A model generated the notes under the pieces. It had not been told where the DNA came from and did no database searches. It saw nothing but the letters and a program-made list of their open reading frames with translations. This document shows positions 22,543 through 33,800 of a stretch of 53,363 bases of DNA, one piece after another. The stretch is taken from contig JAKTTT010000093.1 in NCBI GenBank assembly GCA_030581615.1, positions 1 to 53,363 of the forward strand. Reading direction: 5' to 3'. Each line of letters starts with the position of its first letter. Position 1 is the first letter of the stretch. Source of the stretch: Alloascoidea africana (Eukaryota > Ascomycota > Alloascoideomycetes > Alloascoideales > Alloascoideaceae). The translations under genes and the position numbers were made by a program.

Positions 22543-24447
22543 ATGGAGGAGTTTGATGATAATGTGGATACATTAGAGGCAATACTTATAAATGTATTAC
22601 CAACAAATAGAAAACATCAATCATCATCTTTAATTAAATGTCAGGAAGATGTACTGGAAACAATTTATCATGATTTGAAGGCTCAACTTGAGCCATATCA
22701 AAATCATTATCCCTGGGAGTTGGATAAACCTTCAGTGGTGATGGAAAAGAAAGATGGTATGAATATGGATTGTTTAGCCTGGACAAGTGTTTTTATTAAC
22801 AAACTGGAAAGATTTAAACAAGATCAGAATCACTTTTCATTATGGAGACGCCATACATGATGAATGGCTTATAGTTTCAATTCTTGCTGAGTTGACCAGA
22901 CGGTTTAAAGATCTGTTTGTCCAGTGAGTACCAACATCATTGTTCATTCTTTTGATTAGGTATGAGATGAAGACTAACATCATGTCAAGAGTATTGGACT
23001 GCGGTGAAGAACTGATGCTTATCGAAGCTGCGAACCAATTGCCGTTGGATCTCGAGAACCCTAGAGCAGTGCGAAACAGAGTATGCACTATTGATTTTAT
23101 GGCATAGCGACTATTTTACTAACCATAGGACGAATTGTAGATATGGATGAACAACGGGAAGATCAAATTTATTCCTAGTATTGATCCCATAAATGAAGAA
23201 ACAGGGCTTGATCTCAAAGATGCAATTATTAAACTTCAAAGCCAGCGGCAGGTTTTAAAGACTGAAAAGAGCATAACAGATTTGATCATGAAGCGGCTAT
23301 CTACATACCCCGACTTTGCCCAGTCAAAAGTATGTAGGTACGATTCTTTAATACCTCGGAAAGTAGCAGCCCTCTTGGTCCAAGATCCGGTGCTGGTGAA
23401 TAAAGCTGCCAATGAGCTGTTTCAGCTTGTTTGCGTAATGAGAGAGGTATGGACTATTTTAAGTATTTCACTTTTTGCAATTGGTTTTGTGCTAATGAAG
23501 ATCCAAAGGCTCCACCATCTCTTCAAACTTTCCCCTATGATGGCGAAGAATTGGTTGATTTCAAGCTCACCTTTTCTTCACTTTCATACAAAAAAATACA
23601 GAGTTTAAACCTGGATTATCTCCCAAAAGAAATGCGTGACGGAGTAGATGAGCCGCTTACATATCTAGGTAAAGCAATCACTTATGGGATTGACATGTTG
23701 AGCCAAGTGGATGAGTTCTTAATGCATAACTCTAAACTACCATCCGATTCTGAACTGCAGGAGCTGAACTCACACTTTTATCTGAAGGAAGAACTGGAGA
23801 AGCAGCACAAGTGGAGGAGCAAAGACATATCACCAGATGCTGAGAAAGAAAGTGAGATTGATAATGACAATGGCAAAGAGCAAGAATCTGATGTGATGGA
23901 TGAAAAAGCAGCATTTGAAATGAAAGACAAGCTAAATGAGCTTTTCACGGACATCAAAAGTGGATTGGAAGGCATTCACCTTGACAATTCGTCATCGTCC
24001 AAGGCTCGAGATTATTCTTGGGACAGTGGGGACGATAGCGATCACACGAGCGATGATGACGATGTGAAAATAACAGAGGACGATTTTTTTGAGTTCCTGT
24101 TGACGGATAAAGAAGGTTTGAACATTCCAATAGAGAAACTTGAGCAGTACCGAAGTGGTGTTTACGAAGACGATACTTCTGAAGAAGAATCAGATGATGA
24201 AGTTAGGGAAGATTTGATTAAGCTGGGTCTTCTGGAAAGCGACAATGGGGAGAACAAGGCTAACCTTGGGCTTACAGAGATGCAGCGGATATTTGAATCT
24301 TTGAAGCAGGAAGCAGGAATGGGTCCTATGTCAAGCATCTTTTACAACATGGGATACAAACCTGAGGACATTTTGTTTGATGACGAGGACGAAGCCAGCC
24401 CTTCCTTTTCAGACAAGAGGCAGGGGAAGTCCAAGAGAGATCCATGA
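22543..24447 (+). CDS. Ecdysoneless/SGT1-family protein, five exons
   Basis: Exons 22543-22756, 22812-22923, 22990-23080, 23141-23446 and 23509-24447 give 553 residues. Introns are 55, 66, 60 and 62 nt with donors GTATGA, GTGAGT, GTATGC and GTATGG; introns 2 and 3 have clear CTAAC branch sites. Each join was fixed by matching the family: FHYGDAIHDEWLIV, ELMLIEAANQLP, RNRIWMNNGKIKFIP, KVAALLVQDPVLV and REAPPSLQTFPYDGEEL correspond in order to segments of human ECD. The C-terminal third is acidic and low-complexity (DDSDHTSDDDD), then ends in MGPMSSIFYNMGYKPEDILFDDE-like text. Family members are implicated in transcription and pre-mRNA splicing (ECD binds PRPF8 and the R2TP complex); S. cerevisiae lacks a clear orthologue. 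It is not the Skp1 co-chaperone also named SGT1. Confidence 0.87.
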
Positions 24448-25396
24448 GGGCTAATGGACAATTGAAGGACCCCAGCGCGGGGTCCTGGCGTGTGCCAAAT
24501 TGCATGGCACGAGGCGTTTTATGACCGCCGTTTATACGAAAAGCCAAGGCACATGAGCTCTACTCTGGGTCATGTCCTAGACTGTTCTGTGCATACTCTA
24601 GTTTTAATTTCCGGGGACTTTGTGCAAATGTGACAAAGTGTGGAGAAGCCATAATGCGTTTTCTATTTACATAGACACCTTAATTTGTGTGCTAGAAGAA
24701 CAAATCCAGAGTCAGAACCCGACAGTGAACCATTATAGTGCATTGGCTTCATCACCAATTCGTTCATCTATTTGCTTCTTTATCAATGAGACAGCCCATG
24801 CAATAGCACATAACGGGCATTTGTATCTGTCAATTCGGAAGCAACCACCAGCAGTTCTCTCCGACTCGAGCCATTTGGCATCGGAGGCAGCCGCGAAGGG
24901 GAGTGTCGGATGCCCCAGATCAGATAAGACCAGAACATCGCGTGTCAAAGAACCTCGGATCCGGCATTCGCAAGCAGATCAATGTCTCATACACCTTGCT
25001 GTCCAGGGCCCGATTCGCCGAGAGGCCTGGTATCCAGCCCGGAGCAGCTTTGTCGGCATCGGAGTTGGTACCGCTGGTTCAGCTCATCGCCCGTTGAATC
25101 GGCAGCCGATGCGCCATTATATCGCTCCTGGCCCGCGACTGCTGCCAGCGATAACCAGCAGCAGCCGCCAGCAGCAGCCGTCAACGGTATCGGCTAGAGA
25201 TCCTGGAGCTGGTGGTTGGGTCGAGAAGGAGGAATAAGTAGGAAACCTTATTTCACTTTTTTTTTCACTCACGCACTTTGGCACCAGCAGTACGCTATTT
25301 GATACTTTTGTCCCGCACCTGGGTCTCTCCTCCTTCTCCTTCTCCTTCTCCCACACCTTTTCTTCTCTCTCAGAACGCTCCTGTGAACCTGTTAAG
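24448..25396. other. Intergenic between ecdysoneless homolog and AGC1, 0.95 kb
   Basis: Contains a GC-rich hairpin just after the upstream stop (own entry), a CAG-rich patch near 25150-25185, and a pyrimidine-rich leader at about 25318-25375 before the AGC1 ATG. No gene was seen; frames such as 24620-25237 have unrecognised, compositionally odd products. Confidence 0.5.
24467..24485. repeat. GC-rich perfect hairpin downstream of stop codon
   Basis: GGACCCC at 24467-24473 and GGGGTCC at 24479-24485 form a perfect 7-bp stem with a 5-nt AGCGC loop, 20 bases after the ecdysoneless homolog stop. Yeast Pol II terminators do not need hairpins, so a 3'-UTR role is only possible. Confidence 0.6.
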
Positions 25397-27472
25397 ATGA
25401 CCCAAACACAACTCCCTCTTCCCGACGAAATATTCAAAAAGTACGCCTCGACCCCCGTTGCGGGTCAGAAGGTCATGTCTCCGCACAACTTTATAGACGC
25501 CATTGCACCAGAAAAGTTTGATTACTCCCGGATTTCAAGGAACTCTTTTGCAGTGCTTTTCTCCGTCGCAGACTCCAAGAGGAAAGGTTACGTGACGCTG
25601 GACGACTGGATCGAGTTTGAACGTCTGCTCAGTCTCCCCGATGCCGACTTTGAGATTGCGTTCCGGTTCTTCGACAAGAACGGTGATGGCAAGGTCACAC
25701 CGGAAGAATTCAAGTCGCAGTTTAACGAAAACAAATCCAACAGCCAAATACCGTTCGACTGGGACTCCCAGTGGGCCCAGTTGTACCTTGGCAAGGGGAA
25801 CAGACCTCATGATCTCACCTACAGAGACTTTTCACAGTTGATTGCTGGCGTTCTCGGAGAACGGGTCAGGCAGGGATTTATTCACTATGACAGAGATAAT
25901 ACCGGCTCCATCTCGGTTGAGCAATTCAAGCAGTTGATCTTGCAAACCGCCTCGCACAAGGCATCGCCAACTGTACTTCAGCACCTTGACGACCTTTCCA
26001 AGCTCACGAGCTCGGATAGCGTGTCATACTCCACAACGCGTGCTTTTCTTAATGTGTTGAACCACTCGGATCTCGTCGATTTCATTGCAAAACAGGCTGC
26101 AGAGAAGACGAAAGACGGTCTTGTCTCGAAAAGCCAGTTCATGAACGAGGCTGCGAGATCAACAAGATTTGCGGTGTTCTCACCCCTTGAGATCGAGATC
26201 CTTTTCTTCTTTGCGGGTCTTGAGAACGAGACCGCGGTCAAGAACGATGGAAAGCTCCAGTTGAGCGACTTCCGCAAGGTCATCGACCCTTCCTACCAGG
26301 ATCCGGCAACTTTCTACAGACTGGCCGAACTGCACAAGATCCAGGCTGCGAAAAATGTCACAAAGGACCCTAAGTCCTTTCTCAAAGAGGTTTTTGAGTC
26401 TGTTTACAACTTTGGTCTCGGCGCCGTTGCGGGAGCTTTTGGGGCCACAGTTGTGTATCCCATCGATCTGGTCAAGACCAGAATGCAGAATCAGCGTACA
26501 ACTACTCCAGGCCAGGTCATGTACAAAAACTCGCTTGACTGTTTCAAGAAGGTTATTTCTCGAGAAGGCTTTGCTGGGCTCTACTCGGGATTGGGGCCCC
26601 AGCTCATCGGCGTTGCTCCCGAAAAGGCAATCAAGCTTACTGTTAACGACCTGATCCGCGGAAAGACTGCCGACAAGAACGGCAACGTCCCGGTTCGATG
26701 GGAACTTGTCGCCGGTGGGTCAGCTGGGGCTTGTCAAGTTATTTTCACAAACCCATTGGAGATTGTCAAGATCAGACTTCAGGTACAAGGAGAGATGGTC
26801 AAGTCGGGCGCGCAGAAAACGAAGCACAGCGCTATTTGGATTGTGAGAAATCTTGGTCTTTTGGGTCTTTACAAAGGCGCCAGTGCATGTTTGCTTCGTG
26901 ACGTTCCCTTTTCTGCTATTTACTTCCCTACCTATTCTCACCTGAAAAAGGATTTTTATGGTGAGGGTCCCAATAAGCAATTGGCCTGGTATCAATTGCT
27001 AACTGCAGGTGCGATAGCAGGAATGCCCGCTGCCTATTTTACAACTCCATGCGACGTAATCAAGACTCGTCTCCAGGTCGTCGCGCGCCAAGGTCAAACC
27101 TCCTATACGGGTCTTCGTCACGCTGCCGTGACCATATACAAGGAAGAAGGTTTCAAAGCCTTTTTCAAAGGTGGAATTGCGAGAATCCTCCGATCCTCCC
27201 CTCAGTTTGGATGTACTTTGGCTGCCTATGAGGTACTGCATAAAGTCTTCCCCCTGCCAGGCCACGCAAAGACAGAGGCCATGTACAATGCACCAACCGG
27301 CGAGGATTTGAATTTGCAGTTGCAAAGAGCGGGTGTTGGTGAGTATGTGAGTGGGGGTCAAGGCTTGAAGTACCTCAAGAGTAGAAACGCGTTGAGGTTA
27401 CTACTTGATTTGGACCAAGGGTTTGGAAAGGTGAACCAGAATCTGTTGGACAAATTTGCAAAGAAGGATTAA
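25397..27472 (+). CDS. AGC1: Calcium-regulated mitochondrial aspartate/glutamate carrier (aralar/citrin type)
   Basis: A 691-residue carrier of the inner mitochondrial membrane that exchanges aspartate for glutamate plus a proton, feeding the malate-aspartate shuttle. The N-terminal half is an EF-hand regulatory domain: the clearest loop is DKNGDGKVTPEEF near residue 95, and another is DRDNTGSISVEQF near 163. The C-terminal half has three carrier repeats with signatures YPIDLVKTRM (about 352), NPLEIVKIRL (about 451) and TPCDVIKTRL (about 549), each followed by its G-x-x-x-L/Y-x-G partner such as GFAGLYSGLGP and GLLGLYKGASA. Length matches animal aralar (about 675) more than S. cerevisiae Agc1 (902), which has an unrelated long N-terminus. 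Codon use favours C and G in third position, suggesting high expression. Confidence 0.95.
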   Translation: MTQTQLPLPDEIFKKYASTPVAGQKVMSPHNFIDAIAPEKFDYSRISRNSFAVLFSVADSKRKGYVTLDDWIEFERLLSLPDADFEIAFRFFDKNGDGKVTPEEFKSQFNENKSNSQIPFDWDSQWAQLYLGKGNRPHDLTYRDFSQLIAGVLGERVRQGFIHYDRDNTGSISVEQFKQLILQTASHKASPTVLQHLDDLSKLTSSDSVSYSTTRAFLNVLNHSDLVDFIAKQAAEKTKDGLVSKSQFMNEAARSTRFAVFSPLEIEILFFFAGLENETAVKNDGKLQLSDFRKVIDPSYQDPATFYRLAELHKIQAAKNVTKDPKSFLKEVFESVYNFGLGAVAGAFGATVVYPIDLVKTRMQNQRTTTPGQVMYKNSLDCFKKVISREGFAGLYSGLGPQLIGVAPEKAIKLTVNDLIRGKTADKNGNVPVRWELVAGGSAGACQVIFTNPLEIVKIRLQVQGEMVKSGAQKTKHSAIWIVRNLGLLGLYKGASACLLRDVPFSAIYFPTYSHLKKDFYGEGPNKQLAWYQLLTAGAIAGMPAAYFTTPCDVIKTRLQVVARQGQTSYTGLRHAAVTIYKEEGFKAFFKGGIARILRSSPQFGCTLAAYEVLHKVFPLPGHAKTEAMYNAPTGEDLNLQLQRAGVGEYVSGGQGLKYLKSRNALRLLLDLDQGFGKVNQNLLDKFAKKD

Positions 27473-29960
27473 TCGAAATAGAATCGGATTGTTTGAAGTA
27501 AAGAATGAACAAGAAAGAAAAAAATACAAAATACAAAAACGGAAAAAAAAAAAAAATGAGAGAGACGATATTGATGATAATGTTGAAGGAAGAACATGCC
27601 GGAGCAGCTATTAGTACCTGCGCGTTTCTTCTTTCCTTCAAACTGCCACTGCCCTATTTGAATATTAATGATTTTTTTGATTCAAGAAAAAAGAAAAAGA
27701 AAAATTTCTTTCTAGTTTATCTATTGTTTTGTTTGTTGAATGCATTTTTTGCGTTTCTTTCCACCGTCGTCGTCTTTGACATCACTGCATTCTAACAAAA
27801 AAACCTCAACTACGAATTTTGTTTCTATCATTGCTTTAATACTAATCATTCTAATATTGTCCTATCTCCATATTATGCCATTATCACATTAGACTTGTTT
27901 TTTTATGAGATGTGGAATATAAAAAGGAATGAATTTGCTAGATGTATAGAATCAAAGGAACAACCCAAAGAGTATACGGTCTTTATCTTCCGTTTTTGAT
28001 TTGTTGCTGCCAAACACTTTAGATGGTTCTGATACTGATAACTGGCAGAATAAACAACCCGAAATCCCCACTTGTTGCCTTGTTGTCGGACTCTCTATAC
28101 CAAATGTTGATACCTAAAGTCCGGATCTGCAAGAAACGGTTGCCCGGGCCGGGTAGCCGGGACGGAGATGGTCGGAAGATGGTCGGATAAGGCAGGAATA
28201 TTCCGGGAACTCCTATCTTTTTTGCGTTTTGCGCAACAAGGAGACACCATTCCAGATTTCAGATAGGAATAGCATAATTCTGGAGTTCTTGAAGCTGGTT
28301 GGCCGATTTTGCTCATTTGGTCTCTATCTGGTCTTGTCCCTTTTGACGATACATATAGTGATATAGGTAAAAGCTCTTGGCGGTTTGTGTCTGTTGAGAA
28401 CATGCTGTAGTTGCTGTAGATCACCATGGATTAGCCACGTGGATATCCTATCAAAGGTGTTCAGTTTGTGCTATTGTCAGACCAGGCGTGTTTGCCATTC
28501 CAAATGAAAATTAATTGTTGTTTAGTTCATCTTGCAGTGTCTTGTACTGGAGTGTAGAAGATCTATCACATGGGCGGAGTTGAAGATGAGTAGGACTTTG
28601 AACTGCAACAGATACAAAATCAATTGATCTATCAACCATATCATACCTTTCGGACCCAGATTCTGTCATCTTCACGAAACAGCTGATTTCCACAGATATT
28701 CTCTGCTCGTGCTCTCCAAGCATTGCACGCCACAGTCTAGAAACCCGATTTTCTCATCCTCGTTCCAACATCCCGAACAAAAGTCAAGCAACCCTGCTTT
28801 ATCCAAACAAAACCAAAAAAGCTTGTCCTGTGCCAGGTTCTCTCCTTTTATATCGGCACATGAGAGAATCCTAATGTGACATCTGAATGCTACGACGAAT
28901 CAATCGAAGAAAGAAACGGCACCGTGTCTCATTGTGGGGAACAAAGTGGCCATACTAAGGTTTCACGCATTTTCCATGCAATATGTCTGTTCACGCCTAG
29001 CCATCACGCTTTTTTTTGCTTTTTGAGGAGGAAGCCTTTTCGCGAAGAGAATTATAGACGTATTATCATCATAGTCTTTTCCCAAGTCATGCGTGAACAG
29101 AGGATTCTCACCAGGAATTGTGTATGGAACATTAGCACTCGGCAATTGAATTTTTTTTTACGACAGGTAATTTTTTTTCTTTTTCTGGTGTAATTCTTAG
29201 ACGTTGGATTTGACCGTTGATGAATGCAGGGCAAACCAAAGAGACCTAAATATGTCTGTCGAGTTCAGCGCTTACACGCTATTTTTTCTATCTTGTCTTG
29301 CTATTACCACCATTAGCACTAATAAGTTGGGTTTATGTTAACTAATTGGAGGGAAAGTACACAAAGTTTTGGGCTAGCGAGAGTGGACAAAAAGATGATT
29401 ATTGACTAGTTCAGGGTTTCTGCATGGAGAGTCCCGGTGTCTCACTCCTAGAACCGGTTGATTATTTAAGCACAGTAGCACCAAGTGACGTAGAAATGAC
29501 GGATATCTACTGTGTGTGTGTATATTATCTGTGTATATTTTCATTTTCCTTTTCGCTTTGCCTTTTTGGGCACTGATTGGTGGAAAAACTTATCAGTTGG
29601 GGTCAATGGAAACAGGAAGAATATCTCACAAGAAAGGGAAAGATAACAAGGGTAGGACAGGAAAAATTAATCAGCCCCACGACAATGAACATGAATCTCT
29701 GGCACAAACCGAAATTGTAAAAGATAGCAGAAAGTAGTTAAACACTTTTGGGTGAATTTGCAGACTGCAAGAGGCCCTTAGAGGTAAAAGCAGATATAGA
29801 ATCCTTAAAAGCAGGATCACCACCTACTTGATAGTTCCATGTGTCTTTTTTTTATTTTTTCCCAGAAGCGAAACTCAAAGCATGTGGACTTTCGTTTATT
29901 ACTTGGGCTTCAACCATTGCGAAGCACGAAGATCGCACGTGCAATCCTGGGCCGGCGCTT

Positions 29961-30647
29961 GCCAAGCAGCGAAATAAGGTAGCGAGAGGTCGGAGTGCCG
30001 ACAAGAGAAGGTTGGGAGATGTTTCAAAGGAAACAAGAAGAACATGAAGGTGACTGTCAATGAACGATATGCCCGGGAAGCCTGCTCTACCGCTGGCGTG
30101 TCTGCCCTTCAGTCTGTATCGTGTGCTGTCGGAGCCAAGAATAATTGTACAATCTAAAGATCTAATTATACCAAAGCATATCTAGATTAAACCTCTGCTG
30201 TTTCTCGGGTGTATGAAGATTTTTTTTTGTTATCCTTTTTCTTGCTTGTGTCAGCCAGACTCTTTGAGATGAGCCCAACGCAGGGATCGAGATGCGCTTT
30301 TCTCCCAGATCAACCGAACCGTTGCAAAACCCCCAAAGGAGAAACACGAAGAGGAAAAATTAATGGCTCCCCCGTGCCCCAGGCTGCCTCCCTGGCCGTC
30401 GACTGCACCGTGAAAATATCCTCTGCTTGAAAGCTCTTCCGCCTACGGACCCTGGACCCTGGAGCCTCCTCCGGATCCTCCTCTGGCTCTCCCGCCAAGC
30501 CCCAGCAATTTAATACCCGTTAGGTTTTGATCTCCGCAAGATAACGACCGGCCGAAATTACCCTGCACGCCCTCGCACGCAACTCGCACGACGCTCGCGG
30601 AGCACGCCAGCCAATCAGCGGGGCGGGCCAAGTCCCCAGAGCTTGGC
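29961..30647. promoter_or_regulatory. Cluster of five GCCAAG (PacC/Rim101-type) sites
   Basis: GCCAAG occurs at 29961-29966, 30134-30139, 30494-30499 and 30627-30632 on the plus strand, and as CTTGGC at 30642-30647. The last two face each other within 21 bp. GCCARG is the PacC core of filamentous fungi, and GCCAAG is the Rim101 site in several yeasts. Alkaline pH induces ENA-type ATPases through this pathway in several fungi. Function here is inferred. Confidence 0.5.
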
Positions 30648-30750
30648 GGCCAGCCGCAGAAGCAAAAGTGCGCAGAATCCCGCAGATTTGTGCGTCCTGC
30701 CAATTGCGCGTCCATCGCTCAACATCGACTTTTATCTCCAGCGGCTCCAA

Positions 30751-30758
30751 TATATAAG
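30751..30758 (+). promoter_or_regulatory. TATA box of the ENA-type ATPase gene
   Basis: TATATAAG lies 96 bp before the ATG at 30847, a normal yeast distance. This spacing also supports 30847 rather than an upstream non-ATG start. Confidence 0.65.
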
Positions 30759-30846
30759 GATTGCTCTTCGCCCCTAGATCCTCCTGGCTAGATCGCTTCT
30801 AGTGCTGCATTTCAAAACCATCATCAGAAGATATCCACTGCACATC

Positions 30847-33800
30847 ATGATATCTCAGAAACAGAACGAAAAAGTCGACACATATACTGTCGCCAACAGC
30901 ACACTCTATGATCTGACTCCATACCAGCTCTCCATCAAGAGATGCGAGGAGGCCTTTGAAACCTCAATTCAGTTTGGCCTTACTAAGGAACAGGTCCAGA
31001 AGCTCACTGAAAGCTATGGCCCAAACACTCTTGATGGAGGTGGCTCTGCTTCTCTATACCGAGTCATTATTAACCAGGTCTGTAACGCCATGATTCTGGT
31101 TCTCATCATCGCCATGTGCATCGCCTTTGGCATTAAAGACTGGATCTCGGGCGGCGTCATTGCTGGTGTTATTGGTGTAAACGTTATAATTGGAACAATT
31201 CAGGAGTTTAACGCTGAAAAGACTATGGATTCCCTCAGGTCCCTGTCTTCTCCTACTGCCCGTGTCATTCGAAACGGTAATGATGAAACCATTCCTTCAC
31301 AGGATGTAGTACCAGGTGACATTGTTCTTGTAAAAGTTGGTGACACAATCCCCGCTGACTTCCGAATAGTCGACTCCATGAACTTTGAGACCGATGAAGC
31401 CCTGCTCACTGGTGAATCCTTGCCCATTAGCAAATCCCCCAACGATGTTTACGACTCTGAAACTCCGGTCGGAGATAGGCTGAACATGGCCTTCTCCTCC
31501 TCCATCGTTACCAAGGGTCGTGCTACTGGTATTGTCACCAGTACCGGTATGAACACGGAAATCGGTGTCATTGCAACCTCCCTCAAAGGCCAGAATAAAA
31601 ACTTCCGTACTGTTAAAAGAGATGAGTTCGGCAAGGCAAGAAAGCGAGATTATACCGCCGCCATTTTGGGAACCGTTAAAGATGGTGTTGGTGCCTTTTT
31701 GGGCACAACTGTTGGTACTCCTCTTCATCGACGGTTGGCTAAGCTTGCAATTTTTTTGTTTGGAGTCGCTGTTCTCTTTGCTATTGTCGTTATGGCCAGT
31801 CAAAAGTTCAAAGTCAACAAGGAGGTTGCTATCTATGCCATCTCCGTTGCCCTTTCCATGATTCCTTCCTCTTTGATCGTCGTCCTCACAATCACTATGG
31901 CTGTTGGTGCAAAGGTTATGGTCACAAGAAACGTTATCGTCCGAAAGCTCGACTCTCTCGAGGCTCTTGGCGCCGTTAATGATATCTGCTCTGACAAGAC
32001 CGGTACTTTGACCCAAGGCAAAATGGTTGCCAGAAAAGTGTGGATCCCAACAATCGGAACTTATATAATTTCCAAGACAAAGGAGCCCTTCAACCCTACT
32101 GTAGGAGAGGCCTCGTTCTCAAAGTTTGATCCCTTGGACGACCAGGATACTGAAGATGAAACCAGAGAAAAACCCGCCGTCATCTCTTTCCACGACCAGA
32201 TCGCCGAGCGATTCCAGGCTTGGTTGAAAACCGCCACCCTTGCCAACATTGCTACCGTATCCAAGATGAAGACTGATGAAGGCGAGGAGTGGAAAGCTCA
32301 TGGCGATCCCACAGAAATTTCCATCCAGGTCTTTACCTCCCGATTTGGTTTACCACGCACAAGTTTGGTGGAAGGGGATGACCCAGCTTTTGTCCATCTT
32401 GCAGAGTACCCCTTTGACTCCTCCATCAAGCGCATGTCTGCCATTTACAGAGAATCCTCAACCGGTATTGTCAACGTCTTCACCAAAGGCGCTGTAGAGC
32501 GTGTCTTGAGATGCTGTTCCCACTGGTACGGTGACTCCACTGATAACCTTTCTTTGGATGCCAGAACCCCCATGACCGAGGAGATAATCACAAGAATAGA
32601 GGCCAATATGGACGCACTTTCAAAAGAAGGTTTACGAGTACTTGCATTTGCGACAAAAACAGCTGAAAACGGTAATGAGATTGACTGGGCCACTGTTGAC
32701 CGAGCAGAAGTGGAAACCGGACTTACCTTCTTGGGACTGGTGGGAATTTACGATCCTCCTCGTGAAGAATCCAGAGGTGCAGTCAAGAGATGCCACAAAG
32801 CAGGTATTAACGTCCATATGCTTACTGGTGATCACCCAGGAACCGCTCGCGCGATCGCCCAAGAGGTTGGAATTCTACCCCACAATCTTTACCATTATGC
32901 CCAGGAAGTTGTTGATGCGATGGTCATGACAGCACCCCAGTTTGATAGTCTCAGCGATGAGGAAATTGACAAGCTACCTGTTCTGCCTTTGGTTATTGCC
33001 CGCTGCGCTCCAAACACAAAGGTAAGAATGATTGATGCGCTGCACCGAAGAGATGCTTTTTCTGCAATGACAGGAGATGGCGTCAATGATTCTCCAAGTT
33101 TAAAACGTGCTGATGTTGGTATTGCCATGGGAATTTCCGGTTCCGACGTTGCCAAAGACGCTTCCGATATTGTTCTCTCTGATGATAACTTTGCCTCGAT
33201 TCTCAATGCTGTTGAAGAAGGCCGACGAATGTCCGAAAATATCCAAAAGTTTGTCCTCCACTTGCTGTCCCAGAACGTTGCACAAGCCGTTTATCTTTTG
33301 ATCGGTTTGGTCTTCCAAGATCGTGATGGATACTCTGTTTTCCCGCTATCCCCTGTCGAAGTTTTGTGGATTATCATGGTTACCTCCTGTTTCCCAGCAA
33401 TGGGTCTTGGTCTCGAAGTCGCCGAGCCCGATATTATGGACCGTCCTCCGGTAGACCCCAAACAAGGTGTTTTCACTTGGGAGGTCATTTCCGATATGAT
33501 TGTCTATGGTCTTTGGATGGCTGTTCTCTGTGTCGCTTCATTTGTCCTTGTCATGTACAGAGATGGCTCTGCAAACTTTGGTCTGTCTTGTAATGAAAAG
33601 TACAGCAGCGACTGTAATGACGTTTTCCGTGGTAGATCCACCACTTTTGCAATTATGACCTGGTGTTCGCTGCTGCTGGCATGGGAAGTTATCAACAGAA
33701 AGCGATCTCTCTTTGCGATGCATCCCGAATCCGAGACTCCTTATACACAGGTATTTAAAGACATTTGGAGAAATCAGTTTTTGTTCTGGTCCGTTATCAT

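Larger units (their letters stand above)
27473..30846. other. 3.4-kb non-coding region, ENA promoter side
   Basis: No gene can be supported here. The left part is AT-rich 3' sequence of AGC1; the right part (about 30400-30800) is GC-rich and looks like a regulated promoter, with GCCAAG sites, CCAAT at about 30610 and a TATA box at 30751. The longest frames (28095-28427 minus, 28876-29193 plus, 30443-30715 minus) have no recognisable content. An unannotated non-coding RNA cannot be excluded. Confidence 0.55.

Noticed and set aside
22924-22959. 36-nt intron with acceptor at 22958-22959 in the ecdysoneless homolog
   Set aside because: It keeps frame but adds 10 residues with no family match; the acceptor at 22988-22989 after a CTAAC branch gives a 66-nt intron and a better match to ECD.
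28095-28427. 110-residue minus-strand frame in the ENA desert
   Set aside because: No family features, ordinary length for chance, no splice-linked extension seen; kept only as part of the non-coding stretch.
30802-30846. 15 extra N-terminal codons for the ENA ATPase
   Set aside because: There is no ATG there (it begins with GTG), and the TATA box spacing fits the ATG at 30847.
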